Notes: a model not told the origin generated them from the sequence alone. 62,635 nt of DNA from Lachnospiraceae bacterium (GCA_017391465.1 JAFOYH010000037.1:1-62635), one strand, 5' to 3'. Numbered from the stretch's first letter, positions 8,437 through 17,121 are shown. A program made the numbers and translations.

Positions 8437-8575
8437 TTGTTCAAACAGCTTTTCATTCACACATATAATAATTTACATATTAATACAAAAAACACTTCTA
8501 TGGCCATATTTGAAGTTCAAAATACATGTCATTTTGCAGTACATCATCAAAATTATTATATGTAAAAAAGGGCAG

Positions 8576-8610
8576 AAAAAAAGACGGTCCTTGCAACTCC
8601 GCCTTTTTTT
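8576..8610 (-). terminator. terminator of the acd-etfB-etfA operon
   Basis: On the minus strand an A7-GGCGG stem pairs with CCGTC-T7 (one G-U pair), ending the etf transcript about 190 bases after the etfA stop. Confidence 0.75.
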
Positions 8611-8674
8611 CGTAATTATATAATTATAAGTTTAGGGATACTTGATTGATTTTAAACAATTTCAAATCAGAGTT

Positions 8675-8710
8675 CCCCGGAGATAAAAGAGGTGGTGCAT
8701 ATCTCCGGGG
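8675..8710 (-). promoter_or_regulatory. stem-loop in the 3' untranslated region of the etf operon
   Basis: Ten-base perfect arms (CCCCGGAGAT / ATCTCCGGGG) surround a 16-base loop reading GCACCACCTC on the minus strand, similar to the anti-Shine-Dalgarno end of 16S rRNA. Beside it, 8721-8735 is a GACTAA-TAC-TTAGTC palindrome. The gap between the permease and etfA (8361-8796) otherwise holds two terminators and no recognisable gene. Confidence 0.45.
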
Positions 8711-8796
8711 TTCTCTCTTAGACTAATACTTAGTCAAATTTAACGCAAAAGTAATTCCATAAAATTAGTTATTTAGCATTTTAATGTTAACAAATA

Positions 8797-9777
8797 TTAT
8801 TTGTTTAATGCTTCTGTTAACAATGGAACGATCTTCTTAAGGTCGCCAACAATACCTAAATCTGCGATAGAGAAGATTGGAGCAGATTCTTCTTTGTTAA
8901 TAGCAACGATAAATTCAGATTCTTCCATACCAGCTGCATGCTGAATAGCACCAGAGATACCACAAGCAACATAGAGGTCTGGACGTACAGTTTTACCTGT
9001 CTGACCAACCTGACGATCTCTATCGATCCAGCCGCTGTCAACTGCTGCTCTGGATGCGGAAATTTCGCCGCCAAGTGCTTTAGCAAGATCTTTCAATGGT
9101 TCGAAACCTTCTGGTCCGCCAACACCACGGCCACCGGAAACAAGGATCTTAGCTTCTGTAATATCAACAGATTTCTTTTCTGCGAATACAACTTCACAGA
9201 TTTCAACATTCATATCAGCTGCTGTAAATTCTACATCGAATTTTTCGATTTCAGCAACTTTATCACAGCTTTCTAATGCCTGCATAACGCCTGGACGTAC
9301 TGTAGCCATCTGTGGTCTGTGGTTAGCACAAAGGATAGTAGCCATAATGTTACCACCAAATGCTGGACGTGTCATTTCTAATAATTTTGTTTCTGGGTTG
9401 ATTTCAAGTTTTGTACAGTCAGCTGTTAAACCTGTGTGAATTCTAGCGGATACACGTGGAGCTAAGTCACGACCGATAGAAGAAGCACCGAAGATAACGA
9501 TTTCAGGATCGTTAGCTTTGATAACTGCTGTTAATGCTTTTGTATATGGTTCTGTAACATATTCTTTAAGCATAGCATCATCAACATAGATAACTTTATC
9601 TGCACCAGCTTTAGCTAATTCGCCAGCTGCTTCTGCGATATCGGAACCCATAAGAACTGCAACTACATCCTGTTCTAATGCATCAGCGAGGTCTCTGGCT
9701 TTTCCAATTAATTCATAGCTTACTTTCATAACTTTGCCGTCTCTCTGTTCGGCAACAACATATACGTTCTTACTCAT
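8797..9777 (-). CDS. etfA: electron transfer flavoprotein alpha subunit
   Basis: 326 aa. It binds FAD in its C-terminal domain (SGGRGVGG at about 214-221 and the GQTGKTVRPDLYVACGISGAIQH region at about 258-280, read in parts) and with EtfB passes electrons to or from an acyl-CoA dehydrogenase. The N-terminal domain shows the alternating Rossmann-like fold shared with EtfB. It is the last gene of acd-etfB-etfA, 23 bases after etfB, in the usual order of clostridial bcd-etfB-etfA. Whether the complex bifurcates electrons (NADH to ferredoxin plus enoyl-CoA) cannot be decided from these features. Confidence 0.93.
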   Translation of the reverse strand: MSKNVYVVAEQRDGKVMKVSYELIGKARDLADALEQDVVAVLMGSDIAEAAGELAKAGADKVIYVDDAMLKEYVTEPYTKALTAVIKANDPEIVIFGASSIGRDLAPRVSARIHTGLTADCTKLEINPETKLLEMTRPAFGGNIMATILCANHRPQMATVRPGVMQALESCDKVAEIEKFDVEFTAADMNVEICEVVFAEKKSVDITEAKILVSGGRGVGGPEGFEPLKDLAKALGGEISASRAAVDSGWIDRDRQVGQTGKTVRPDLYVACGISGAIQHAAGMEESEFIVAINKEESAPIFSIADLGIVGDLKKIVPLLTEALNK

Positions 9778-9800
9778 TTCATTGAACCTCCCGACCTAGA

Positions 9801-10595
9801 TTAGATAATGTATTTTTCTTTAAGTTTTGCAACGATTGCGTCAACTGCTTCTGCAGGTGTTAAGTCTTTCAATACAACACCAGCTGGTTTAACTGGTTTT
9901 GTGAAGGACTGTTTAACTCTTGTAGGAGATCCAGCAAGACCGATGTTAGCTTCATCAATTGTATCTTTAAGGTCTGCAAGACCCCAAACTTTAACTTCTT
10001 TTTCATCGTAAGCAGCTACGATACCGGAAACTGTCATGTATCTTGGTTCAGCAAGTTCTGCTAAAGCTGTGATTACACATGGCATTTTAACTTTGATGAT
10101 GTGGTAACGGTCTTCAAACTGACGCTGTACTTTGAGGTATTCGCCATCAACTTCAACGTTTTCAGCATAAGAAACCTGTGGAAGTCCAAGGTGTTCAGCG
10201 ATCTGTGGACCAACCTGAGCTGTATCACCATCAATAGCCTGACGGCCTGTGATGATTACATCATAGTCGATTTTCTTTAATGCAGCAGCGATTGTGGAAG
10301 ATGTAGCCCATGTATCAGCTCCACCAAATGCTCTGTCAGAAATAAGAATAGCTTCGTCACAACCCATAGCTAATGCTTCTCTTAAAGCAACATCTGCCTG
10401 AGGAGGTCCCATGGATACTACAGTTACTGTACTTCCTGGAACTGCTTCTTTTAACTGTAAAGCTGCTTCGATACCAGCTTTATCATCTGGGTTAATAATA
10501 CTTGGTACGCCGTCACGAATAAGTGTACCAGTCTTTGGATCTAATTTAACTTCTGTTGTATCAGGTACCTGTTTTGCACAAACAACAATTTTCAT
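9801..10595 (-). CDS. etfB: electron transfer flavoprotein beta subunit
   Basis: 264 aa, full length. The N terminus MKIVVCAKQVPDTTEVKLDP is typical of the family, as is the nucleotide-binding stretch TGRQAIDGDTAQVGPQIAE (residues about 123-141). It forms the heterodimer with EtfA and receives electrons (in bifurcating enzymes from NADH through its own FAD). It sits between acd and etfA with 19- and 23-base gaps, so the three are one transcript. Strong codon bias suggests high expression. Confidence 0.93.
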   Translation of the reverse strand: MKIVVCAKQVPDTTEVKLDPKTGTLIRDGVPSIINPDDKAGIEAALQLKEAVPGSTVTVVSMGPPQADVALREALAMGCDEAILISDRAFGGADTWATSSTIAAALKKIDYDVIITGRQAIDGDTAQVGPQIAEHLGLPQVSYAENVEVDGEYLKVQRQFEDRYHIIKVKMPCVITALAELAEPRYMTVSGIVAAYDEKEVKVWGLADLKDTIDEANIGLAGSPTRVKQSFTKPVKPAGVVLKDLTPAEAVDAIVAKLKEKYII

Positions 10596-10614
10596 AGTTT
10601 CTTCCTCCTATTTC

Positions 10615-11772
10615 TTATTTAACTGCGTTCATTACTGCACCGCCGGCTACCATCTTCATAGCTTCAGATGTACCTTCGTAGATTTCAGTAATCTTAGCAT
10701 CTCTATACATACGTTCAACTGGATATTCTCTGGAGTAACCATATCCACCCATTAACTGTACAGCAAAACGTGTAACTTCAACAGCAACCTGAGAAGCATA
10801 TAATTTAGCCATAGCGGATAATGGTGTGTAGTTTTCTTTATCATCTTTAGCTTTTGCTGCTCTCCATGTTAAGAGACGAGCCGCATCGATTCTTGTCTGC
10901 ATTTCAACACACTGGAACTGTGTATGCTGGAAGGAAGAAATTGGTTTACCAAACTGTTTTCTTTCTTTGGAATATTTGATTGCTTCATTTAAAGCACCCT
11001 GAGCAATACCTGTAGCCTGAGCTGCGATACCGATACGACCGCCTGCAAGAGCGCCCATAGCGATGCCGTAACCTCTGCCTTCTTTGCCGAGTAAGTTTTC
11101 AGCTGGAATCTTACAATCAACAAAAGCAAGTTCTACGTTGGAAGCCGCACGGATACCCATACGTTTGATGTTTTCACCAACGATAACACCAGGAGTTCCT
11201 TTTTCTACGATAAATGCGGACATTCCTTTTGGTCCTTTTGTTTTATCTGTTAATGCAAATACAACGTAAACATCAGCGAATCCACCGTTTGTAGCGAATA
11301 CTTTCTGACCATTTAAGATGTAGTATTTACCATCTTCTGTTTTTTCAGCGATAGTTTTAGCACCAGAAGCATCTGTACCAGCGCCTGGTTCTGTTAAACT
11401 GAAACATCCGGACCATGTGCCGTCTACTAATGGTCTGAGATATTTTTCTTTCTGTTCTTCTGTACCGTAATCAGCGATACATGGACAGCAAAGGGAGTTA
11501 TGTACGGACATTGTAATACCACAGCTTGCATCAACTTTGGAGATTTCTTCCATAGCTACCGCATATGTTAAGATATCAGCGCCGCCGCCGCCGTATTTCT
11601 TGTCATATGGGATACCCATTAAACCGATTTTTTTCATTTTTTCAAGTAATTCGAGATCGAATACTTCTGTTTCGTCCATTTCTGCAGAAATTGGTCTAAT
11701 TTCTTTTTCTGCAAATTCTGCAAAAAGTTTTTTTGCTAATAACTGTTTGTTAGTCAGCTTAAAATCAACCAT
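10615..11772 (-). CDS. short-chain acyl-CoA dehydrogenase (butyryl-CoA dehydrogenase / acryloyl-CoA reductase type)
   Basis: 385 aa, the standard length of the family. It uses FAD to reduce an enoyl-CoA such as crotonyl- or acryloyl-CoA with electrons from EtfAB. Signatures: CFSLTEPGAGTDASG (FAD/substrate loop) and QLMGGYGYSREYPVERMYRDAK near the C terminus, with the catalytic base E366 in IYEGTSE. It is first in the operon acd-etfB-etfA, with a strong promoter and an AGGAGG site. No thiolase or hydroxybutyryl-CoA dehydrogenase is adjacent, unlike the usual bcd operon, so substrate choice between C3 and C4 enoyl-CoA is open. Confidence 0.9.
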   Translation of the reverse strand: MVDFKLTNKQLLAKKLFAEFAEKEIRPISAEMDETEVFDLELLEKMKKIGLMGIPYDKKYGGGGADILTYAVAMEEISKVDASCGITMSVHNSLCCPCIADYGTEEQKEKYLRPLVDGTWSGCFSLTEPGAGTDASGAKTIAEKTEDGKYYILNGQKVFATNGGFADVYVVFALTDKTKGPKGMSAFIVEKGTPGVIVGENIKRMGIRAASNVELAFVDCKIPAENLLGKEGRGYGIAMGALAGGRIGIAAQATGIAQGALNEAIKYSKERKQFGKPISSFQHTQFQCVEMQTRIDAARLLTWRAAKAKDDKENYTPLSAMAKLYASQVAVEVTRFAVQLMGGYGYSREYPVERMYRDAKITEIYEGTSEAMKMVAGGAVMNAVK

Positions 11773-11810
11773 AATTATACCTCCTATTTAAGCTCTCAAG
11801 TTGAATTTGC

Positions 11811-11833
11811 GCCCTAAAGGTCTTCTTTAGGGC
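11811..11833 (-). promoter_or_regulatory. 5' leader stem-loop of the acd-etfB-etfA operon
   Basis: A perfect nine-base hairpin (GCCCTAAAG) with a five-base loop in the leader between promoter and ribosome site; possibly a 5' stabiliser of a highly expressed mRNA. Confidence 0.55.
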
Positions 11834-11865
11834 AAAGTTTGACCGAGCCAATACTTTGTATGCTA

Positions 11866-11894
11866 ATTATACTACATACGCTCGTCATCGTCAA
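11866..11894 (-). promoter_or_regulatory. promoter of the acd-etfB-etfA operon
   Basis: -35 TTGACG (11889-11894), a 17-bp spacer and a consensus -10 TATAAT (11866-11871) on the minus strand; a very strong match. Confidence 0.88.
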
Positions 11895-11922
11895 CTAATT
11901 ATCAATCATTTTTGTTCAAAAA

Positions 11923-11990
11923 ACAACCTTTTGTTATTGACTCAGCCTAAAATACAATTTCAAGACCAAAAAAATAACAAAAGGTTTTGT
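11923..11990. terminator. terminator between degV and the acd promoter
   Basis: A long inverted repeat, ACAACCTTTTGTTATT against AATAACAAAAGGTTTTGT, spans a loop of about 34 bases with T runs outside both arms. It would end degV on the minus strand. Confidence 0.65.
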
Positions 11991-12040
11991 ATTTTTTTAA
12001 AAATTTATTATTGTTTATTTTTATCAAAATTATTTGAATT

Positions 12041-12910
12041 TTACCAATTTTCTTGGAAAATAACACCAACTACTGTTGGTCCTGCATTCGCTGCAACTGC
12101 AGCTCCGACCTGATATGTATCCGTTGGCTCATAACCTGTCAAATCCGTCATAGCTTCTGCCATCTGATCCCGGAGATCTGTTCGATCCCCGTATACAATC
12201 ATATATGGTGTACCTTTTTTCATCTCCGCAAAGGTTTTTTCTGCGATTTTTTTCACAACCTTTTTCTCACCGCGAATGGTCATGGCCGTAGTGATCTCAT
12301 GATCCCAAATGCGCATTGCAGGCTTAATACCAAGTTTATCTCCAACAAGTGCTGCTGCACTTGGAATGCGTCCACTCTTACCTGCATACTTCAAAGAATA
12401 TGGTGCAAAGTATACAACAACGTGTGCCATCCATTCCTGAACAAATCCAAGAATTTCATCGACAGTTTTGCCATCCTTTACCATCCTTGCCGCCTCCACG
12501 GCCGCATGCCCATAAGCGCCGGTATAGCTTCTTGAATCAATGCTATGTACTCGAAAAACATCCTTTGCCTCCGGATGTTCCTCCAAAAACAAATCATATG
12601 CCATCAGAGAATTTCCATAGGTCGCAGAGCCCTCGGAATTGATCAAAATTCCGATGACATCCGTATAACCTTCTTTATAATACTGTTCATACATCTCCTG
12701 AAACTGGTAAGCTGTAATCTGAGACGTCAATGGTATACCATCATATTCCGCCATAAGGGCATAAAATCCATCATTATCAAAATCTACACGACTTGTGTAA
12801 GACTGATCACCCATGGCAATACTAAAATTCATGACACCAATATCCAATTCTTTTTCATGGGCATTCGAAATATCACTCGCCGAATCTGTAAATATCTTAA
12901 TCTTTTCCAC
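12041..12910 (-). CDS. DegV family fatty-acid-binding protein
   Basis: 289 aa, full length. It starts with the family hallmark TDSASDIS, and later has SEGSATYGNSL and the SYTGAYGHAAVEAARMVKDG region. DegV (FakB-like) proteins bind a fatty acid and can present it to the kinase FakA for phospholipid synthesis. No fakA gene is in the window, so the role as kinase partner is inferred from the family. It has its own AGGAGG site and stands between hydF and the acd operon, all on the minus strand. Confidence 0.88.
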   Translation of the reverse strand: MEKIKIFTDSASDISNAHEKELDIGVMNFSIAMGDQSYTSRVDFDNDGFYALMAEYDGIPLTSQITAYQFQEMYEQYYKEGYTDVIGILINSEGSATYGNSLMAYDLFLEEHPEAKDVFRVHSIDSRSYTGAYGHAAVEAARMVKDGKTVDEILGFVQEWMAHVVVYFAPYSLKYAGKSGRIPSAAALVGDKLGIKPAMRIWDHEITTAMTIRGEKKVVKKIAEKTFAEMKKGTPYMIVYGDRTDLRDQMAEAMTDLTGYEPTDTYQVGAAVAANAGPTVVGVIFQENW

Positions 12911-13019
12911 TATAAAATCCTCCTTGAGGGGTTTCTCTCTTAAAACACAAATTTCGTCTTTTCAACTGACCTAAGTATAACATACACAAATTACCTAAAA
13001 AACACTTAAGGCAAAATCT

Positions 13020-14246
13020 TTACCGGTTTAAAAGTTCATAAATGTCTCGAAACGGTTCAATACTGCGTTTTAAAATTCCCTGTGTATGTGCAATAAGAAC
13101 ACCATAGTTTGCCATAGGCACGTTCTGATCTTTTGCGCATTTCTGTCGATACCGCATCTCACGTTCATTAAGCATGCAGCCGCCGCAATGAATGATCATA
13201 TTATAGCCCGTTAAATCCTCTGGAAATTCCGTTCCCGATGTCCATTCAAATTTTAGATTTTTTCCTGTATATTCCCGAATCCATTTTGGAATTTTATATG
13301 TTCCAATGTCATCGCACTGACGATGATGCGTACACCCTTCCGAAATTAATATACAGTCCTCATCCTGAAGTTGATCCAATGCACGCACGCCTCGGACAAC
13401 CCCTTCCAAATCACCCTTATATCGAGCAAATAAAATAGAAAACGAAGTCAGGGGAATATCTTTCGGCGTCATCGCAGAAACCTGTTTAAACACCTGACTG
13501 TCTGTGACCACAAGTCTTGGTTTTTTCCCAAGTCCTTCGAGCGTTTCTTTAAGTTCCGTATCTTTAACTACAATAGAGACGGCACCCGCATCCAAAATAT
13601 CCCGAATCGTCTGCTGTTGCGGCAAAATCAGGCGTCCCTTCGGCGCGGAAGAATCAATCGGAACAACTAACACTATAAAATCACCGGGTTCAATCAAATC
13701 TGCAACAATACGGCGTTTTGATGTTTCCTGCCTCGACAGATGAGCGATTCTTTCTTTTAACTCATGTATAGCCATACCTTCTTTCGCACTTACCCAGAGA
13801 TAAGGCATGCTTTTATCCTTTTTGTCATCTGTCAAAATATTCCAGTTCGAACACAGATCGGCTTTATTAAACACAATTACATAAGGAATTTCTTTATCCT
13901 TGAAAAGCTGTTCCATTTGAAAATCTACATCACTCATTCCCACTGAACCATCAACAACCAATACGGCCACATCTGTTTTATTCAACACCTGTCGTGTCTT
14001 CTTTACACGAAGTTCTCCCAATTCACCTTCATCATCAATCCCAGGCGTATCAATAATCATTACGGGGCCCATTGGCAATAATTCCATCGTTTTATAAACC
14101 GGATCTGTTGTTGTCCCTTTGACCGGCGATACAATAGCCAGAGATTGTCCAGTCACCGCATTGACAATGCTGGACTTACCTGCGTTTCTTCTTCCAAAAA
14201 AACCAATATGCACTCTATTTGCTGCAGGTGTCTGATTCATAGACAC
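13020..14246 (-). CDS. hydF: [FeFe]-hydrogenase H-cluster maturation GTPase HydF
   Basis: 408 aa. HydF is the scaffold on which HydE and HydG products build the diiron subcluster before transfer to the hydrogenase. The N-terminal GTPase has a P-loop GRRNAGKSS (18-26), DTPGIDDEG as G3 and NKAD as G4. The C-terminal cluster-binding cysteines are visible as CTHHRQC and HCGGC. It begins with a GTG codon eight bases after a GGGGG site; an ATG two codons later is the alternative start. HydE, HydG and the hydrogenase are elsewhere. Its presence implies H2 metabolism, consistent with a fermentative anaerobe. Confidence 0.95.
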   Translation of the reverse strand: MSMNQTPAANRVHIGFFGRRNAGKSSIVNAVTGQSLAIVSPVKGTTTDPVYKTMELLPMGPVMIIDTPGIDDEGELGELRVKKTRQVLNKTDVAVLVVDGSVGMSDVDFQMEQLFKDKEIPYVIVFNKADLCSNWNILTDDKKDKSMPYLWVSAKEGMAIHELKERIAHLSRQETSKRRIVADLIEPGDFIVLVVPIDSSAPKGRLILPQQQTIRDILDAGAVSIVVKDTELKETLEGLGKKPRLVVTDSQVFKQVSAMTPKDIPLTSFSILFARYKGDLEGVVRGVRALDQLQDEDCILISEGCTHHRQCDDIGTYKIPKWIREYTGKNLKFEWTSGTEFPEDLTGYNMIIHCGGCMLNEREMRYRQKCAKDQNVPMANYGVLIAHTQGILKRSIEPFRDIYELLNR

Positions 14247-14279
14247 ATAAATCGCCCCCTTTGTCTGTTTGATTTTTAC

Positions 14280-14308
14280 ATTATAAACAAATTTCGAAAT
14301 TCTATCAA
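14280..14308 (-). promoter_or_regulatory. promoter of hydF
   Basis: -35 TTGATA (14303-14308), a 17-bp spacer and a consensus -10 TATAAT (14280-14285) on the minus strand. Confidence 0.8.
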
Positions 14309-14362
14309 CTATATTTGTTCACAGACTTCCATGGCATATTTTCCGATATATCCTCCAATAAA

Positions 14363-14427
14363 ACACAAAAAGGTGCTTTTGCATCATTCCCAACAGATAT
14401 TCTCTGTTCATCTGCCAAAAGCACCTT
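14363..14427 (-). terminator. terminator of the lldP-gntR operon
   Basis: The arms AAGGTGCTTTTG and CAAAAGCACCTT enclose about 34 bases with a smaller inner hairpin, followed on the minus strand by TTTTTGTG, just after the regulator's stop. Confidence 0.8.
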
Positions 14428-14440
14428 CGAATATTCAACT

Positions 14441-15130
14441 TTATCTTACTTTTTCTTCCATCTGATTCATGGACATAAGCATATAACGGTCCACATCAAA
14501 ATGACGTTTCCCTATCTTTCGTACAGCTTTCACATCACGACGTTTAATCGCATCTATAATACCTAAATGATCTCTATGAACGGATTTCATAGATTCCGGG
14601 AACAGATCCTCCATTAACATAATTCTCTGGCCACTACATTCATATAATGTCTGTACCAGAATAGGAAAAATCTCATTATGCGTCGATTTTGCTATCTGCA
14701 TATGAAGTTTCAGATCCAAACTGCCGTATCCATTTTTCTCTCCCAGATTCTTTTCCATCTGTTCATAAATGTCTTCCAATGCTTCCACATCTTCCGGTGT
14801 TGCATTTAACGCTGCTTTTTCAAACATTGCCAGCTCCAAAAGTTCTCGAACTTCCAGAACCTGCATTTGACCGCTTCGTTCCTCCTCCAACACACGTTCA
14901 AAATGTTCAACTAATCGTACATTCTTTTTATCTGTTACGTATGATCCTTTGCCCGGACGAATCTCTATCAAACCTCTGTCACCAAGCAAAACCAACGCTT
15001 CTCTCAAAACATTACGGCTTACACCATATTCCTGAACCATGGTTCGTTCCGATGGGAGTTTTTCACCAACAGACATCGCCTTGATTCTTGTTTCCAGTTT
15101 TTTGTAGATATCTGTATATAGATAATCCAC
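14441..15130 (-). CDS. lldR: GntR/FCD-family regulator, probable lactate-responsive repressor
   Basis: 229 aa. The N-terminal winged helix (residues about 8-72) contains LPSERTMVQEYGVSRNVLREAL and the wing GKGSYVT. The C-terminal FCD ligand-binding domain shows the metal/ligand pattern DLKLHMQIAKSTHN, HRDHLGIIDAI and GKRHFDVD. FCD regulators near lactate permeases (LldR/LutR type) sense lactate. Translation probably begins at GTG after an AGGAGGTG site. It follows lldP on the same strand, and a family-type operator (TGGTNNNACCA) lies at the lldP promoter, so repression of lldP is a specific, testable expectation. The symbol is inferred from context. Confidence 0.82.
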   Translation of the reverse strand: MDYLYTDIYKKLETRIKAMSVGEKLPSERTMVQEYGVSRNVLREALVLLGDRGLIEIRPGKGSYVTDKKNVRLVEHFERVLEEERSGQMQVLEVRELLELAMFEKAALNATPEDVEALEDIYEQMEKNLGEKNGYGSLDLKLHMQIAKSTHNEIFPILVQTLYECSGQRIMLMEDLFPESMKSVHRDHLGIIDAIKRRDVKAVRKIGKRHFDVDRYMLMSMNQMEEKVR

Positions 15131-15205
15131 CCGGTCTCACCTCCTCATGCTGCCTTTACACCCAACGTACCCAGCTCATATAATTATTTTTTTATATTGA
15201 AATAG

Positions 15206-15230
15206 CACCAGTATGTGTTACATACTGATG
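15206..15230 (-). promoter_or_regulatory. stem-loop between lldP and the GntR regulator gene
   Basis: A twelve-pair stem (GCATCAGTATGT with ACATACTGGTGC, one G-U pair) and a three-base loop. There is no strong T run, so it may be a partial terminator or processing site that lowers regulator expression relative to the permease. Confidence 0.5.
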
Positions 15231-15303
15231 CCATTCCTAACATGTATGCTTAAACGCCTTTAAACTGCTTTACTTACATGAATTCTCATCGAATCATTAA
15301 ATC

Positions 15304-16854
15304 TTAGCATCCTACGAAACAGCAAATACATACAAGGATGAGGTAAAGTATACACCATTTAAGTGTAGCTGCCATGATCTTACCATCAGATCCAGTTACA
15401 GAAATAGCTGCCGCAGCCATCGCGATAGACTGTGGAGAAATCATCTTACCAGCTGTAGCACCTGCAGAGTTTGCAGCTACAAGCCATGCTGGATCGATAC
15501 TTAACTGAGTTGCGATTTCTGTCTGTAATTTAGCGAACATAACACATGCAGATGTAGCAGAACCTGTTACGAAACATCCGATACCACCAATAACTGGTGC
15601 GATGAATGGATAGAAGCCTCCTGTAAGAGCTACTAAACCGTTAGCTAATGCAAGAACCATACCTGCATAGCCCATTAATTTAGCGATAGCTACGATGAAT
15701 ACTACAGTTGCAACTGCTTTCCAGTATTTCTTAATTGTAGCAACGAATTCCTGACCAAGATCGCCAACGCTTGCACCCTGTACAAGACCACCGATGATAC
15801 CAGCGAGGAACATCCAAACACCAGGAGTGTTGATCCAAGCAAAGGATACTGTTGCTGCGCCTTCACCAGAGTAGAATACTACGGAAGATTTGATTGCGCC
15901 TAATGCTGCATTTACAGAAGGAACCAACTTGGAAGAACCAAGGATGAAAATAACGATAAGAACATATGGGAACCAAGCTTTGAAGATACCCATCTGAGGT
16001 TTAGCTGCTTCTTCTTTTGCAGCGCCGCCTTCTTTATTAAGTAAATATTCTTCTGGAATATCTCCAGAGGATTTACGACCCATAATAACAACTGCTACTA
16101 AGGATACGATCGCACCGATTGTAACAGAAAGCTCTGGACCAACGAATGCAGAGATTGCATAGAATGGTACGTAGAAGGAAACTGCGGATACGATTGTGAT
16201 TGGCATAACGCCTTTAAGCGCTTTTGGTGATCCACCAACTAAAAGGATGATTACAAATGGAGATACTAAGCAAAGTAATCCAAGTAATAAGGATGTATTT
16301 GCAGATAATGTAATCATATCAATACCCATAGCTTCAAATCCAGCTGTATTGTATGCGGAAATTGTAGGCGTACCGATCGCACCGAATGCAGGAGATGCTG
16401 CATTACCGATCAAACAGATAACAGCGGAAGCGATAGGATCAAATCCAAGACCTACCATCATAGCTGCTGGAATAGCAACTGCTGTACCGAAACCTGCGAT
16501 ACCTTCCATGAAGTTACCGAAACACCATCCAAGGATTAACGCTGCAACACGTTTATCGTTAGACACAGATGCTAACATGTTTTTAATAACATCCATACCG
16601 CCTGTACGTAAGCTCAGGTTGTAAACAAACATAGCACCAAACATAATAATACCGATTGGCCATACCGCTGCACATGCACCTTCTAATGCACCTGTAGCAA
16701 CTTCCATAATGCCCATGCCGTAAACAGCGATACATTCAACTGCTGTGATAATCAAACCGATACCACATGCATTGAAACCGGACATCTTAAATGCTGTCAT
16801 GGATACGATTAACCATGCGATTGGAATAACTGCGAGAATTACTTGTAATAACAT
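15304..16854 (-). CDS. lldP: L-lactate permease
   Basis: 516 aa, with about twelve to fourteen membrane segments. It matches the LctP/LldP family, which imports lactate (and glycolate) with protons. Recognisable stretches are GNFMEGIAGFGTAVAIPAAMM, CLIGNAASPAFGAIGTPT and the C-terminal PVIGGIGCFVTGSATSACVMF region (each read in parts). It is the first gene of lldP-gntR and has a near-consensus promoter with two overlapping inverted repeats. The codon use is as biased as in the etf and pct genes, suggesting abundant expression. Together with larC/larE in this window it points to lactate as a main substrate. Confidence 0.93.
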   Translation of the reverse strand: MLLQVILAVIPIAWLIVSMTAFKMSGFNACGIGLIITAVECIAVYGMGIMEVATGALEGACAAVWPIGIIMFGAMFVYNLSLRTGGMDVIKNMLASVSNDKRVAALILGWCFGNFMEGIAGFGTAVAIPAAMMVGLGFDPIASAVICLIGNAASPAFGAIGTPTISAYNTAGFEAMGIDMITLSANTSLLLGLLCLVSPFVIILLVGGSPKALKGVMPITIVSAVSFYVPFYAISAFVGPELSVTIGAIVSLVAVVIMGRKSSGDIPEEYLLNKEGGAAKEEAAKPQMGIFKAWFPYVLIVIFILGSSKLVPSVNAALGAIKSSVVFYSGEGAATVSFAWINTPGVWMFLAGIIGGLVQGASVGDLGQEFVATIKKYWKAVATVVFIVAIAKLMGYAGMVLALANGLVALTGGFYPFIAPVIGGIGCFVTGSATSACVMFAKLQTEIATQLSIDPAWLVAANSAGATAGKMISPQSIAMAAAAISVTGSDGKIMAATLKWCILYLILVCICCFVGC

Positions 16855-16891
16855 AACCGTTCTCCCTTTCTTATAAAAAATTTTATTTGCA

Positions 16892-16917
16892 GACTGGTTC
16901 TACCAGTTCAACCAGTC
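16892..16917. promoter_or_regulatory. GntR/FCD-type operator at the lldP promoter
   Basis: GACTGGT-TCT-ACCAGTT fits the TGGTNNNACCA core of FadR, PdhR and LldR operators. A third half-site makes an outer repeat GACTGGTT / AACCAGTC. It starts about seven bases after the expected transcription start, a classic repressor position. The regulator gene is next in the operon. Confidence 0.7.
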
Positions 16918-16922
16918 CTACC

Positions 16923-16946
16923 ATGCTGATATTATAGCATCAGCAT
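16923..16946. promoter_or_regulatory. inverted repeat centred on the lldP -10 box
   Basis: ATGCTGAT and ATCAGCAT, perfect eight-base arms, flank the -10 TATAAT. It may be a second regulator site. Confidence 0.5.
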
Positions 16947-16959
16947 TTAAAATTGTCCA
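16931..16959 (-). promoter_or_regulatory. promoter of lldP
   Basis: -35 TGGACA (16954-16959), a 17-bp spacer and a consensus -10 TATAAT (16931-16936) on the minus strand. The 344-base gap up to the tRNA cluster otherwise holds AT-rich DNA, the direct repeat at 17122-17149 and the tRNA terminator. Confidence 0.85.
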
Positions 16960-17121
16960 CAATTTTTTGCTTTTATTTTCTTAACTTTCTATTCAATTTT
17001 ACCATTTCTTAACCAAATCTTTCAATTTGATTCTATTTTCTTACTATATATAACAATTTATGATTTTCTTGCTATAGCAAATGCACATACTTAGAAGATC
17101 TTTTTTACGTTACAGGAAATT

